A stretch of DNA of 64,000 bases from Flavobacteriales bacterium (GCA_015075325.1 JABTUP010000015.1:1-64000); one strand, 5' to 3'. Positions 41,235-51,042 are shown, numbered from the stretch's first letter. Translations and numbers: made by a program. The notes: generated from the letters alone by a model not told the origin.

Positions 41235-42482
41235 CTATTTTTTAATAACCACCTCTTCAAACTTTTTGTTGTTCTCTTTAAGAACGATTTCAAAACTATC
41301 CTTGAATTGTTTTTGAATAGGTTCTGCTGTTGGAAAGTCTTCTTTAAGGTGATTGGTTTGTTTTCCGTTTTTCCAAAATCGATAGCAAACATGTGGGCCT
41401 GTTGCTAAACCAGTGCTTCCCACATAGCCAATCACATCACCTTGTTTAACTTTTTCGCCTGTTTTAACTGCTCGTTTGCTCATGTGCAAATATTGTGTGG
41501 TGTAGGTGCTGTTGTGGCGTATTTTTACATAGTTTCCATTAAAAACACCATGCGACGATTCTACAACTACTCCATTACCAGTTGCTAAAATTGGAGTCCC
41601 TTTTGGAGCGGCATAATCGGTTCCTAAATGGGCTTTGTTAATTTTTTGTACAGGATGAAATCGTTTCATGGTAAATCCAGAAGTTAATCGCCCAAATTTT
41701 AAGGGCGATTTTAAAAAAGCTTTTTTTACACTGTTTGCTTTTTCATCAAAATAATCGCCAATGCCATTTTGCTCAAAATAATGACCCTGAAATTCTTTGC
41801 CAGAATGATTAAAATGTGCGGCTATTATTTTCCCTAAACCAACTGATTTATCGTCAACAAATTTTTCTTCATAAATTACCTTAAACGAATCGTCTTTTTG
41901 AATTCTGTAAAAATCGATAGTCCATGCAAAAATGTTAGACAATTCAATAGCCAAAACAGGAGAAATGTTCGCATCTTGAAGGGTTTTATAAAGCGACGAA
42001 GAAATTACTCCTGAGGCTGTTCTAATTTCAGTTTTAATGGGTCGTTTTTGCTTGTAAACATGAATGGAATCGCGCAAATCGAAAACCACATATTCAATAG
42101 AATTAGGCTCGTAAATAAAACATTGAGCATTGTTTAGAGAATCCTTCGAGCAGAAAAAGGTATATTTTTTTCCTGCTATAAAATTTCGTTCAATGTCGTA
42201 AACTCCTTTTGATTTATTAACCATTTCAAAAATTTGCTGCTGAGGAATATTAAATTTCAAAAGTAAATTGGTGATAATTTCATTGGGTTGAATTTCTCCT
42301 TTGTGTATAGAAAAAGTATCAGTTCTTATTCCAAATTCGAAAGTTGGCTCAGGAATACTATCTTTTATGGGCACTTCGACAGTAGATGAATTTGGTATAA
42401 CAAACTGATTTACAAAGTACACTGATAATGTAACGGTTAAAACTGCACTAACTATAAGGATAATTTTATTTTTCTTTTGCAT
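41235..42482 (-). CDS. M23 family peptidoglycan endopeptidase (LytM-like)
   Basis: 415 aa. An N-terminal membrane anchor or uncleaved signal (IILIVSAVLTVTLSVYFVNQF) is followed by a LysM/OapA-like region (about 60-110, LLLKFNIPQQQIFEMV) and a linker with the KADE-like PDZ-type segment. The M23 domain (about 270-385) starts with HLGTDYAAPKGTPILA (H-x-x-x-D metal ligands) and includes TQYLHM. The last motif reads GPHVCYRFWKNG, where most M23 enzymes have H-x-H, so the third zinc ligand site is changed to Cys. It is either a variant of the clade or a catalytically weakened regulator of cell-wall hydrolases. Confidence 0.88.
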   Translation of the reverse strand: MQKKNKIILIVSAVLTVTLSVYFVNQFVIPNSSTVEVPIKDSIPEPTFEFGIRTDTFSIHKGEIQPNEIITNLLLKFNIPQQQIFEMVNKSKGVYDIERNFIAGKKYTFFCSKDSLNNAQCFIYEPNSIEYVVFDLRDSIHVYKQKRPIKTEIRTASGVISSSLYKTLQDANISPVLAIELSNIFAWTIDFYRIQKDDSFKVIYEEKFVDDKSVGLGKIIAAHFNHSGKEFQGHYFEQNGIGDYFDEKANSVKKAFLKSPLKFGRLTSGFTMKRFHPVQKINKAHLGTDYAAPKGTPILATGNGVVVESSHGVFNGNYVKIRHNSTYTTQYLHMSKRAVKTGEKVKQGDVIGYVGSTGLATGPHVCYRFWKNGKQTNHLKEDFPTAEPIQKQFKDSFEIVLKENNKKFEEVVIKK

Positions 42483-42509
42483 GCCTCAATTTTGGATGCA
42501 TAAAAATAA

Positions 42510-42540
42510 GGCGTTGAATTGCTTCAACGCCCTATAAAAT
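42510..42540 (-). terminator. Intrinsic terminator after the DUF3108 gene
   Basis: Perfect stem GGCGTTGAA / TTCAACGCC with a TTGC loop (42510-42531). On the minus strand it lies after the DUF3108 stop and is followed by TTATTTTTATGC. Confidence 0.7.
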
Positions 42541-42568
42541 ATATTGTTTTAAACAAATTAATGTTAAA

Positions 42569-43393
42569 CTAATCTATCTTAGAAATTGGACCTGCTAACC
42601 CTTTATAATTTGTAAGTTCCATTTTAACAGAACCAACCATTACTTTACCTTCAGCAAGAAGTGGTATTTTATTTATATCGTCTGAAATCCAAACACTTAC
42701 ATCGGTTTCGTTTTTAAACAATCTACCAGTTTGAATTACAGGATGGAACTTCATGGCATTGTATTTTTTACCACTTACTTTAACAGATTCTCTTCCCGCA
42801 AATTTTATTTTCAATGGCCAAATTTCATCGTCAACAAACGACCAGATAGTAAAAATTTCTCCTTTTTTTGCATTACTAAAGTCTATTGTTCTTGCATAAT
42901 AGAAAGAAGATAACATGTCTTGTATTCCTTCAGGAGCATCAAATTCAACTCCTTTCTCATTGATAACTTTCTTCTGTTTTTGAATAAACTTATAGTTTTG
43001 TTTGATTTTATATCCACCTTCGTTTACATCTCTTAAAAATGCCCACGGAAAAGCTCCTTCAGCATCAAAAACAGTTTCATAACGGTCTCTTACTTTAAAA
43101 AACCAATCAAAAGCACCTCTCGATTGCCCTGTTCCAACAATATGAAAAGCCTCTCTTCCGTCAATTTTTTTATCTAGTTTGTTTACTTCCAATTTTGCAG
43201 TTCCAGCATTAATTACACCATAGTGTAAACGATATTCTAATACTTCACCTGGTTTAAAAGCATTTACTTCAATTTTTCTTAATGGATTTATTGTGGTTTC
43301 GGTTGTTTGTCCTACCACCTCTTGCTCAATAGTATTAAATGCTGAAAACATTACTACAAGTGCAAAAGCTATAATGATGTATTTCGTTTTCAT
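42569..43393 (-). CDS. DUF3108 domain secreted protein
   Basis: 274 aa with a signal peptide. The DUF3108 pattern is clear: FKPGEVLEYRLHYGVINAGTA, GREAFHIVGTGQSRGAFDWF, VRDRYETVFD, EGIQDMLSSFYYART, and a C-terminal VWISDDINKIPLLAEGKVMVGSVKMEL. The fold is a beta sandwich related to lipoprotein-localisation folds and is found in many Gram-negative periplasms; the precise role is unknown. It stands alone between two hairpin terminators, so it is likely monocistronic. Confidence 0.9.
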   Translation of the reverse strand: MKTKYIIIAFALVVMFSAFNTIEQEVVGQTTETTINPLRKIEVNAFKPGEVLEYRLHYGVINAGTAKLEVNKLDKKIDGREAFHIVGTGQSRGAFDWFFKVRDRYETVFDAEGAFPWAFLRDVNEGGYKIKQNYKFIQKQKKVINEKGVEFDAPEGIQDMLSSFYYARTIDFSNAKKGEIFTIWSFVDDEIWPLKIKFAGRESVKVSGKKYNAMKFHPVIQTGRLFKNETDVSVWISDDINKIPLLAEGKVMVGSVKMELTNYKGLAGPISKID

Positions 43394-43483
43394 GTTGTTT
43401 ATTTTTTTAGTTAGTATAACGCTATTTTCAAAGATTATGCCACATTGTGTTAAACGTGTTATACCAAAAGTTGTTGCACAAAT

Positions 43484-43511
43484 AAGCCCGAAGAAAATTT
43501 CTTCGGGCTTA
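43484..43511 (-). terminator. Intrinsic terminator after the metalloprotease gene
   Basis: AAGCCCGAAGAAA / TTTCTTCGGGCTT, a long perfect stem downstream of the minus-strand gene ending at 43537. T-rich sequence follows on the minus strand. Confidence 0.75.
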
Positions 43512-43536
43512 TAAAATGAAAAAGAGTTCTAAAAAT

Positions 43537-46500
43537 TTATTGTTTTAATACTTTGAATACGTTGTTTATTTCTTTTCCTTGAACTTGTAACATATAAAAA
43601 CCATTACTAAATTGAGTCATATCAATTTTAACGATGTTGCTGTTTACAGCAAATGATTCATAAATTACTTTACCTTGTAAATCAACTAAAGTAATACGCT
43701 CAATATTTTCTAAGTTTCCTAAATCAACCATTAACATATTACTTGTTGGATTTGGGAAGATTCTAACTTCATTATTTTTTGCATAAGTATTAACGCCTGT
43801 AGGAGTTACCTCAGAGCAAATATTTAATCCCCAGCCAGTTAACGAGCCGCCATCACCACTTGCCATGTCTTGAACGGTTAAAGTCCAAGTTCCTGTCATT
43901 GATTCTCCAATAAGAGCAGAAAGCGGGCTTAAAGGTTGATAAGTTCCAGAAATTGCTGGAGCATTATTACAAGTGCTTTCAAAATTTGCACTAGTCAATG
44001 ATGCAGCATCATCAAAAGAAACAGAAATATCATTACCACTACAACCATAAGTTGAATTAGGAACCCCTGGTTGGTTAAATAAATTTATAGTGGTTCCTTG
44101 TGGAGAGGTTAAAGTAGCAACTACATCGCCAACCCAAGAGTGAGCTATTTCTAAATCAACAACATTTACATCTGAAATTGATCCAGCACTAGTGATATTA
44201 ATTGTAGATGTTGCTGTTGGAGTTCCAGATGTTGAAATAGTTTTTGGTACATCAGTGCTCATAGTAGCTGCACAACTAGAGGTAGTAAAACTAAATACAG
44301 CTGATGCTGGAGCTGTACCACAAGTAGTGTATGTTGTTACTCTCCAATAATATGTTGTAGCATTGATTAATGCTGATGATGTATAATTGTTTGTAGTTAA
44401 ACCTGTTGCGTTATCAATAATGTTTGTAAATCCATTATCAGTAGCAATTTCAATATCATACATTGAGCCAGCACCACCAGCCGACCAAGTAAGTACAGCT
44501 CCCAAATCAACACCTAAAGCAGCATCTGTTGGAGATGTTAAATTTGCTGCTGTTGGAGCAGGGTCTAAAACATTTAAATTAATTGTTGTTAATTTTGTTA
44601 CCGAAGTAGCAGTTCCTGTAATATCTATAGCATAACTTCCTGCCATTGCTGGAGTTAATCCACTAATAGTAACTTGAACTGGAGTGCCGTCTGCACTTGC
44701 ACTTGTTGGATTAAAAGTTACTACCGAACCAGCAGGATGTCCATTAGCAGAAAAAGTAGTAGTTTCATTAAAAGATAAGAAAGTATTGTAAGTAAAATTA
44801 TAAGTTGCATCTATTGCAGGGCAATTTGATGATGTGGTATTTGAAAAACTCATTACAAATTCTGAATCTTGAACTGTAAAGTTTTTACTGTTTATAGCAT
44901 AGAAAATGTTTCCAGCACCTCTTACCATTATTCTTCCTTGAGTTGTAACATTTCCTGGTGGTATTACCACATTTGCAGAACCACTATTAGGAACATTTGT
45001 AGCAAGTGTTACAGGATAAGTTAATCCGCCATCTTTTGAAAGATAAATATTTACGTTAGGAGTACTTACTGGAGCTGCTGTTGTTCCTGCAACATTCCAT
45101 TCAACAAGAAATGAAGAGCCTGAGTTTAATATAATTCCAGTGCTACTTTGTGAAGTAACAACAAATGGCCCTGCAGTACCATTAACATTTACAGTCATTA
45201 AATCTGAAGCAACTTGACCACCTAAAGCATCGTTGTCTCTTACTAAAAAAGAAAAATTTAATGTTCTTCCAACTGATGGAGTTACTTCCCAAGTTGGTGT
45301 TAAATTTCCAGCAATTACATCTTGAATTCTAGGCATGTATCTGTTTGGAGATGTTGTTGGATATTTTGCACGATACATTGGACCTGTTGTCCAAGTAGAT
45401 TGAGGAGCACTTGATGATGAAGCTTCTGCTGGGTCATTTTGGCACCATTCGTAAGTTAATGAAGCGTTTCCATCAGGGTCGTTTCCAATTCCTTCTAAAA
45501 TAAAAGCAGTACCTTTTGGTATGTTATAATCGTTACCTGCATCAGCAGTAGGAGGATTGTTTGTTAAAGTAGTAATAGCAGCACATGTGCTATTTCCCGT
45601 TTGAACATTTGATGAAATATCTCTAATGTTGTTGTATATAAAGTGTGCATCGCTATTGTTTTGAACATTAACAGAACAAATACCAGCGTATCCCATTACT
45701 GAACTTCCACTACACGGCTCAACTTCTGTTTGTCCGTTACCGCTTCTACTACAAGTATTCATGGTATGATAACCTCCAAATTGGTGTCCCATTTCGTGAG
45801 CCACATAATCAATATCAAAAGGATCTCCTGTTGGGTTCGAACTACCTGTCATACCCCTACCTTTGTGAGTACCAGCTTGTGAGCTCAATGTTCCTTGACA
45901 AACACAAGACAAACAACCTGCATTACCTCCACCAGAGGTATTAAAGTTGTGTCCGATATCGTAATTATTAATACCAACATTTGCATCAATAGTTTGTGCG
46001 GTTTTAGTATTGTATTCACCAGTCCAAGGGTCAGAAGCAGCAAGTAAATAAATCAATGTGTCATTATTTGGAATAAATTCTAACGTAATTGCTAAATCTC
46101 TTTCATAAACACCGTTTACACGAGCCATTGTAATGGTCATTTGAGCTTGAACATTTGCTTTTTGTTGAGCAGTTGTTCCTGTTCCTTTAAAAATGCTACC
46201 ATACTCACCAGTACAAGATTGAGCTAGACGATATTTTCTTAATTTTTTATCGTTTACATCAGCCATAATGTTGCTTGGAGTGGTTGATGGTGCTGTTTTT
46301 AATGATGGCAAATTAATGTTATCATCTGTTAAACATTCGAAAGCAGTTGTTGTACTTTGTAATGCACTTTTATCATAAACAATATAATTGGTTAAATCTG
46401 TTGTAAATGGGTCTATATACGTTGGCATTCTTTTTCCGGAAAGCGTTTGTGTGTGCAAACCCAATTGAGTTATAGTAAAACGCATTGTCGCACTTGGGTC

Positions 46501-46869
46501 TTCAATACCTTGTGCAACATAAGATTTAATCATTGGAAACTTAGCAGCTAAATCTGGGTGCATAATTGATGCCTCCCAAACGCGAAAATTTTCAAAACTA
46601 CCATCTCCCATAGGAAAAGGTATAATCAAATTAGATTTTGCCGATGATGCATTTTTGTCAGGAGCTGCAGCAACTAATTGTTTTAAATAATTTAAATCTA
46701 AATGGTAGTACTCTGCTTTTACAGGAAAGCTGGCTCTTCGCACTTCTTCTTTGCCTGATAAGGAAGATTTTTCAATTTTGGTCCATAATGAACTATTGTT
46801 TTGTGCGTAATTGTTTTGCGAAAAAACAAATAAAAACGCCAAAATTAAAGTGGTAATTTTTGATTTCAT
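43537..46869 (-). CDS. Secreted reprolysin-like zinc metalloprotease with T9SS sorting domain
   Basis: 1110 aa. Signal peptide ends near NNYAQ. A propeptide-like region (about 20-200) contains FPMGDGSFENFRVWEASIM. The M12B-like catalytic domain (about 205-430) has the extended zinc motif HEMGHQFGGYHT and a Met-turn in SSVMGYAGIC. A PKD/cadherin-like set and an FN3-type domain (YDIEIATDNGFTNII) follow. A P-domain (VVDLEIAHSWVGDVVATLTSP ... GDGGSLTGWGLNICS) and a type A sorting domain (IFPNPTSNMLMVDL, GFYMLQV) close the protein. Exported by T9SS; likely degrades extracellular protein. It ends with a strong terminator and forms its own transcription unit. Confidence 0.93.
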   Translation of the reverse strand: MKSKITTLILAFLFVFSQNNYAQNNSSLWTKIEKSSLSGKEEVRRASFPVKAEYYHLDLNYLKQLVAAAPDKNASSAKSNLIIPFPMGDGSFENFRVWEASIMHPDLAAKFPMIKSYVAQGIEDPSATMRFTITQLGLHTQTLSGKRMPTYIDPFTTDLTNYIVYDKSALQSTTTAFECLTDDNINLPSLKTAPSTTPSNIMADVNDKKLRKYRLAQSCTGEYGSIFKGTGTTAQQKANVQAQMTITMARVNGVYERDLAITLEFIPNNDTLIYLLAASDPWTGEYNTKTAQTIDANVGINNYDIGHNFNTSGGGNAGCLSCVCQGTLSSQAGTHKGRGMTGSSNPTGDPFDIDYVAHEMGHQFGGYHTMNTCSRSGNGQTEVEPCSGSSVMGYAGICSVNVQNNSDAHFIYNNIRDISSNVQTGNSTCAAITTLTNNPPTADAGNDYNIPKGTAFILEGIGNDPDGNASLTYEWCQNDPAEASSSSAPQSTWTTGPMYRAKYPTTSPNRYMPRIQDVIAGNLTPTWEVTPSVGRTLNFSFLVRDNDALGGQVASDLMTVNVNGTAGPFVVTSQSSTGIILNSGSSFLVEWNVAGTTAAPVSTPNVNIYLSKDGGLTYPVTLATNVPNSGSANVVIPPGNVTTQGRIMVRGAGNIFYAINSKNFTVQDSEFVMSFSNTTSSNCPAIDATYNFTYNTFLSFNETTTFSANGHPAGSVVTFNPTSASADGTPVQVTISGLTPAMAGSYAIDITGTATSVTKLTTINLNVLDPAPTAANLTSPTDAALGVDLGAVLTWSAGGAGSMYDIEIATDNGFTNIIDNATGLTTNNYTSSALINATTYYWRVTTYTTCGTAPASAVFSFTTSSCAATMSTDVPKTISTSGTPTATSTINITSAGSISDVNVVDLEIAHSWVGDVVATLTSPQGTTINLFNQPGVPNSTYGCSGNDISVSFDDAASLTSANFESTCNNAPAISGTYQPLSPLSALIGESMTGTWTLTVQDMASGDGGSLTGWGLNICSEVTPTGVNTYAKNNEVRIFPNPTSNMLMVDLGNLENIERITLVDLQGKVIYESFAVNSNIVKIDMTQFSNGFYMLQVQGKEINNVFKVLKQ

Positions 46870-46963
46870 AAATATGGTTTTGGTAAGTTGTGTTTAGTTA
46901 ATGGTATGAAATTAAGCAAATCAACATCGAAAAACCACTTATTTTTAAGACAATGTGGGATTC

Positions 46964-47653
46964 TTAAAATCTAAACCTCAAATAATGAATTTTATGCCCT
47001 TTGGCAGAAAAAAGGTTTTCGTAATACGTTTTAATGGAAAGAATTTCTTGAGTTTTTGGGTCGAGTGTTTCAATTTTTTCACCATACAAATCAAAGGTAT
47101 GTTCTATCAGGTGATAATTGTTTCGTTCGATTTCTTCTAAAGTATATCTAAAAAAACCTTCGTTATCGGTTTTAAGGTGGATAATGCCGTTTGGTTTCAA
47201 TAGTTGTTTATAACGCTCCATAAACATTGGGGCAGTTAATCTTTTTCGCTCTCTTGTTTCTTGTGGTTGTGGGTCGGGGAAAGTAATCCAAAGTTCGTCA
47301 ACTTCGTTTTCTGCAAAAAAAGAGTTGATAAAATCAATTCGTGTTCTAATAAAAAAAACATTGCTTAATTTTTGGTCTAAGGCTTGTTTTGCTCCTTTCC
47401 AAATTCGAGCTCCTTTAATGTCAATTCCTATAAAATTCTTTTCAGGAAAATGTTTTGCTAATCCAACCGAATATTCGCCTCTTCCGCAACCCAATTCTAA
47501 AACTATTGGATTGTTGTTTTTCAAAACTTCTTTTTGCCAGTTTCCTTTATTAGAATGGTTGTTATTAAAAACTTCTTCGAACTTAGCCTGCAAAACGTGA
47601 GGAAATGTTTCCATTTCTTTCCATCGTTCAATTTTTTTTCCTTCTCCTAACAT
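46964..47653 (-). CDS. trmB: tRNA (guanine-N7-)-methyltransferase TrmB
   Basis: 229 aa. The SAM-binding motif VLELGCGRGEYSVGLA, then FIGIDIKGARIWKG, and the family fingerprint DELWITFPDPQPQETRERKR. Methylates G46 in the variable loop of tRNAs. Its ATG overlaps the stop of the upstream SDR gene by one base (TAATG), so the two are translationally coupled. N-terminal ERWKEMETFPHV fits other TrmB starts. Confidence 0.96.
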   Translation of the reverse strand: MLGEGKKIERWKEMETFPHVLQAKFEEVFNNNHSNKGNWQKEVLKNNNPIVLELGCGRGEYSVGLAKHFPEKNFIGIDIKGARIWKGAKQALDQKLSNVFFIRTRIDFINSFFAENEVDELWITFPDPQPQETRERKRLTAPMFMERYKQLLKPNGIIHLKTDNEGFFRYTLEEIERNNYHLIEHTFDLYGEKIETLDPKTQEILSIKTYYENLFSAKGHKIHYLRFRF

Positions 47654-48348
47654 TAATATTCTTTGTCTAATGGTTTAATAACAACTTCTTCAATGTTTGC
47701 ATTTTTAGAAGTATGTAAACAGGTTTTTACAATATTTACTATATCATCGGGTTGAACAAACAATTCTTTTGGTGCAACAATTCCTTCCCACGAAGAAGTG
47801 TTTATTGAGCCTGGGTAAATTGCAGTAACTTTTACTCCATATTCACGCATTTCTTCTCGAAGCACATCATTAAATCCTTTTAATGCATGTTTTGAAATGG
47901 TGTATGTTGCTGCTGTTGAACGAGGCGAAAGACTTAAAACAGAACAAATATTAAATATATGCCCTTTCCCATTTTTACACATGTTTCTGGATAAGTGCTT
48001 TGTTAAATAATAAGCTGCATTTAAATTTGTACTCATCATCGATTCCAAATCTACATCATCATCAGTTATTCTATCCAAGTCGTATTTTCCAACATTATTT
48101 ATTAATACACCTATGTTTTTGAATTCGGCAATCACTTTATTTGAAAAATCTAATGCGTTGTTTTTATCCGACAAATCACAAGCATAAATAAAAACATTAC
48201 TCGAATAATTTCGAATTAACTCCGATTGAAGTTGTTCCAAATCGCTTAAACTACGAGCTGTTAAGGCTAACGAAAAACCCTCCTTAGCTAAAGCTATTGC
48301 TAAAGATTTTCCAACTCCTCTTGTGGCTCCTGAGATAACTGCTACCAT
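47653..48348 (-). CDS. SDR family short-chain dehydrogenase
   Basis: 231 aa classical SDR. TGxxxGxG-type motif GATRGVGKSLAIAL, NNVGKYDLD, and active-site blocks NICSVLSLSPRS and YTISKHALKGF (Tyr-x-x-x-Lys). The C-terminal IYPGSINTSSWEG is typical of this superfamily. Most like 3-ketoacyl-ACP reductase-type or sepiapterin-type SDRs, but the substrate is not clear from sequence. Coupled to trmB downstream; divergent from the acyltransferase gene with 56 bases between. Confidence 0.88.
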   Translation of the reverse strand: MVAVISGATRGVGKSLAIALAKEGFSLALTARSLSDLEQLQSELIRNYSSNVFIYACDLSDKNNALDFSNKVIAEFKNIGVLINNVGKYDLDRITDDDVDLESMMSTNLNAAYYLTKHLSRNMCKNGKGHIFNICSVLSLSPRSTAATYTISKHALKGFNDVLREEMREYGVKVTAIYPGSINTSSWEGIVAPKELFVQPDDIVNIVKTCLHTSKNANIEEVVIKPLDKEY

Positions 48349-48404
48349 GTTTCAAAAATAGTTAACTTTATCGAAGTTTTTTATGATAAAATGCAGCTAA
48401 TTTG

Positions 48405-49268
48405 ATGGCAAATCGATTGATATATTACGGGGTTATTTTACCCATTTCGTATTTACCTTATTTTCTACTGTATAGGTTATCTGATTTTACATTTTTCATC
48501 ATGTTTCGTTTAATCGGATACCGTAAAAAGGTAGTGTTGAATAATATTAAAAATTCATTTCCGCATCTTTCAGAGCAGGAACATCGCAAAATTATGGCTA
48601 AATTTTATCAGCATTTTTGCGATTTGGTGTTGGAATCGTTAAAGGGATTTACTATTTCCGAAAAACAACTTAATAAACGATTTAAAGTTAGAGACAGAGT
48701 CATTGTAGATAAACTGTACGATGAAGGTAAAAACATTGTGTTTGTTGGCGGACATTACAATAATTGGGAAATGTTAGCATTGGGGGTTTCTATGCAAATG
48801 CGACATTTATTGATTGGCATTTACAAGCCTTTGTCTAACAAATACTTTGACGAAAAAATGCAAAAATCTCGTCAACGATTTGGAATGATGCTTTGCCCAA
48901 TGAAACAAACCCGTCGATTTTTTGAGCAAGATTTTGGCAAACCAAAAGGAATAATTTTTGCCATCGACCAGAGTCCATCCAATCCAAAAACTGCTTATTG
49001 GATGGAGTTTTTAAATCAAGATACGCCCATGTTTTATGGAGCAGAAAAATATGCCAAAGAATTTAATATGCCGGTTGTTTATGGGGTAATTCACAAACCA
49101 AAACGTGGTTATTACGAAGCAGAATTTAGATTGGTAACCACAACACCAAACGAAATGGCTTACGGCGAAATTATTAAAATATCAAATCAAATGTTGGAGG
49201 AAAACATTAACGAATTGCCTCAATATTGGCTTTGGACTCATAAACGCTGGAAACATAAACGAATTTGA
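48405..49268 (+). CDS. Lysophospholipid/lipid A acyltransferase family protein (LpxL/HtrB-like)
   Basis: 287 aa from ATG 48405 (a TTG directly before it is in frame but unneeded). An N-terminal membrane helix (LIYYGVILPISYLPYFLL) is followed by the acyltransferase H-x4-E motif in GGHYNNWEML and the conserved FAIDQSPSNP segment with a MEFLNQDTPMF substrate pocket motif. The family adds secondary acyl chains to lipid A from acyl-ACP. Bacteroidota usually carry such genes singly. Acceptor specificity is inferred, not shown. Confidence 0.9.
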   Translation: MANRLIYYGVILPISYLPYFLLYRLSDFTFFIMFRLIGYRKKVVLNNIKNSFPHLSEQEHRKIMAKFYQHFCDLVLESLKGFTISEKQLNKRFKVRDRVIVDKLYDEGKNIVFVGGHYNNWEMLALGVSMQMRHLLIGIYKPLSNKYFDEKMQKSRQRFGMMLCPMKQTRRFFEQDFGKPKGIIFAIDQSPSNPKTAYWMEFLNQDTPMFYGAEKYAKEFNMPVVYGVIHKPKRGYYEAEFRLVTTTPNEMAYGEIIKISNQMLEENINELPQYWLWTHKRWKHKRI

Positions 49269-49280
49269 AAATACCACAAT

Positions 49281-49838
49281 TTGAAAATTAAAACTTACAT
49301 CGCTCTTTTAAGAGGAATTAATGTTAGTGGGCATAAACTGATAAAAATGTCGGAACTAAAAACGCTATTTGAAAGTTGTGGGTTTAACTATGTAACAACT
49401 TATATTCAAAGTGGAAATGTAGTTTTTTCATCAGCTATAACTAATAAAAAAGAAATTAAAAGTATTATTGAAAAAGCCATACAATCAACTTTTAGTTTTG
49501 ATGTTAGCACACTAATTTTAGAATCACAAGAACTTGAAACAATAAAAAACAACAACATATTTTTAAATAAACACCCATTAGCACTTAAAAGTATTTATTT
49601 TACTTTTTTTGACGAAAAACCCAACCAAGAGCTTGTTAACGAATTAAACCAACTCCATCAGGAAACCGAATTTTTTAGTATTGCTGAAAATGTAATTCAT
49701 TGTTTTTACCCAAACGGCTATGGAAACTCCAAATGGAACAATGTATTTTTTGAGAAAAAGCTAAAGGTAAATTGCACAACAAGAAATTACAATACAGTAA
49801 ATAAGCTTATTGAAGTTGCTAATAAAAAAAAATACTAA
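49281..49838 (+). CDS. DUF1697 domain protein
   Basis: 185 aa. It starts at a TTG (49281), the only start giving the complete family N-terminus KTYIALLRGINVSGHKLIKM. Other marks are CGFNYVTTYIQSGNVVFSS and the C-terminal NGYGNSKWNNVFFEKKL and TTRNYNTVNKLIE. Function of the family is unknown. It follows the acyltransferase by 12 bases. Confidence 0.88.
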   Translation: MKIKTYIALLRGINVSGHKLIKMSELKTLFESCGFNYVTTYIQSGNVVFSSAITNKKEIKSIIEKAIQSTFSFDVSTLILESQELETIKNNNIFLNKHPLALKSIYFTFFDEKPNQELVNELNQLHQETEFFSIAENVIHCFYPNGYGNSKWNNVFFEKKLKVNCTTRNYNTVNKLIEVANKKKY

Positions 49839-49894
49839 ATACACCAATTTCAGGATATAGCTTAACATTACTAATCAGTATCAAAAAAACTAGG

Positions 49895-49990
49895 GCACGA
49901 ATTTCACTAATTTAAAAACGAAAAAATAAAAAATCTGCGAGTATCAGCGAAATCTGCGAGAAACAAAAAAAAAAATTGTAAAATTCGTGT
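49895..49990. repeat. Composite inverted-repeat element (CACGAATT arms around a CTGCGA box)
   Basis: Left arm GCACGAATTTCACTAATTT (49895-49913) and right arm AAAATTCGTGTC (49979-49990) are inverted. Between them, 49932-49960 is the AATCTGCGAGTATCAGCG-type box related to 3115-3144. Both motif families thus occur in one element. The right arm supplies the GTG start codon of the following gene. Confidence 0.65.
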
Positions 49991-51042
49991 CAAAACAGTT
50001 TATATTGACTAAACAAAAAACCATATTAGTTTGTCCGTTGGATTGGGGTTTAGGGCATGCCACACGATGCATACCTTTAATTCGTCAATTCATTAACGAA
50101 AACAGTAAGGTTCTTGTTGGTTCATCTGGCTCTCAAAAAGTATTGTTACAAAAAGAATTTCCGAGTTTAACTTTTATCGACTTGAAAGGGTATGAAGTTG
50201 AATACCCAAAATCGGGTTCAATGGCTTTGAAAATGTTGTTGCAACTTACTAAAATAAATAAAGCTATAAAAGCGGAACATGTTTGGTTAGCTAAAATTGT
50301 TGATGAACATAACATTGATTTAGTGATTTCAGATAATCGTTATGGTTTATGGAGTAAAAAAGTAAAATCGGTTTTAGTTACTCATCAAATTTTTGTTAAA
50401 GCTCCTTTTGGAGAGTGGATAATTGAGCAACTACTAAAACGATATTTCGATAACTTCGATGAAATATGGATTCCTGATGTGGAAGGAGAAAACAATTTAA
50501 GTGGCGATTTATCGCATAAAAAACCGTTGTCGGAAAAGTTTAAATTTATTGGATTGCTTTCTCGCTTCTCACATATAATTGACAATTCGAGTGTTTCGCA
50601 GAAATGTGGAACGTATCGAGAAGATGATGATTTTGAATTCGATTTTATTGCTATTGTTTCTGGTCCAGAGCCACAGCGAAGCATTTTTGAAAACATCATT
50701 TTAAAACAAGTTGAGAGCTCCAATTTAAAAGGAATTTTGGTTCGAGGAATACCAGAAGATAATTCTGAATGCAAAATACAGAATGCAGAATTAAAAGTAT
50801 TCAACCATCTTGAAACTGATGAGTTTTTACACTACCTGAAAAAAAGTAAAGTTGTGATAAGTCGTTCGGGTTATTCTACCATTATGGATTTAGCCATTTT
50901 AGTAAAAAAAGCCATTTTAGTTCCAACTCCAGGACAAACCGAGCAAGAATATTTAGCAAATTACCATTCACAAAAAGGAAGGTTTTTTACTCAAAAACAA
51001 AGTGAGTTTGATTTGGGAAAAGGGATGAAGAGTTTTGATTAA
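49987..51042 (+). CDS. Glycosyltransferase family 28-like (MurG-fold) protein
   Basis: 351 codons from a GTG at 49987; that GTG lies in the right arm of a repeat element, so a TTG at 50005 (just before TKQKTILVCPLDWGLG) is a plausible real start. N-terminal CPLDWGLGHATRCIPL is the conserved opening of a group of Bacteroidota glycosyltransferases; the C-terminal donor-site block is SRSGYSTIMDLAILVKKAILVPTPGQTEQEY, shared with MurG-type enzymes. Donor and acceptor are unknown. Not adjacent to the polysaccharide cluster. Confidence 0.78.
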   Translation: MSKQFILTKQKTILVCPLDWGLGHATRCIPLIRQFINENSKVLVGSSGSQKVLLQKEFPSLTFIDLKGYEVEYPKSGSMALKMLLQLTKINKAIKAEHVWLAKIVDEHNIDLVISDNRYGLWSKKVKSVLVTHQIFVKAPFGEWIIEQLLKRYFDNFDEIWIPDVEGENNLSGDLSHKKPLSEKFKFIGLLSRFSHIIDNSSVSQKCGTYREDDDFEFDFIAIVSGPEPQRSIFENIILKQVESSNLKGILVRGIPEDNSECKIQNAELKVFNHLETDEFLHYLKKSKVVISRSGYSTIMDLAILVKKAILVPTPGQTEQEYLANYHSQKGRFFTQKQSEFDLGKGMKSFD

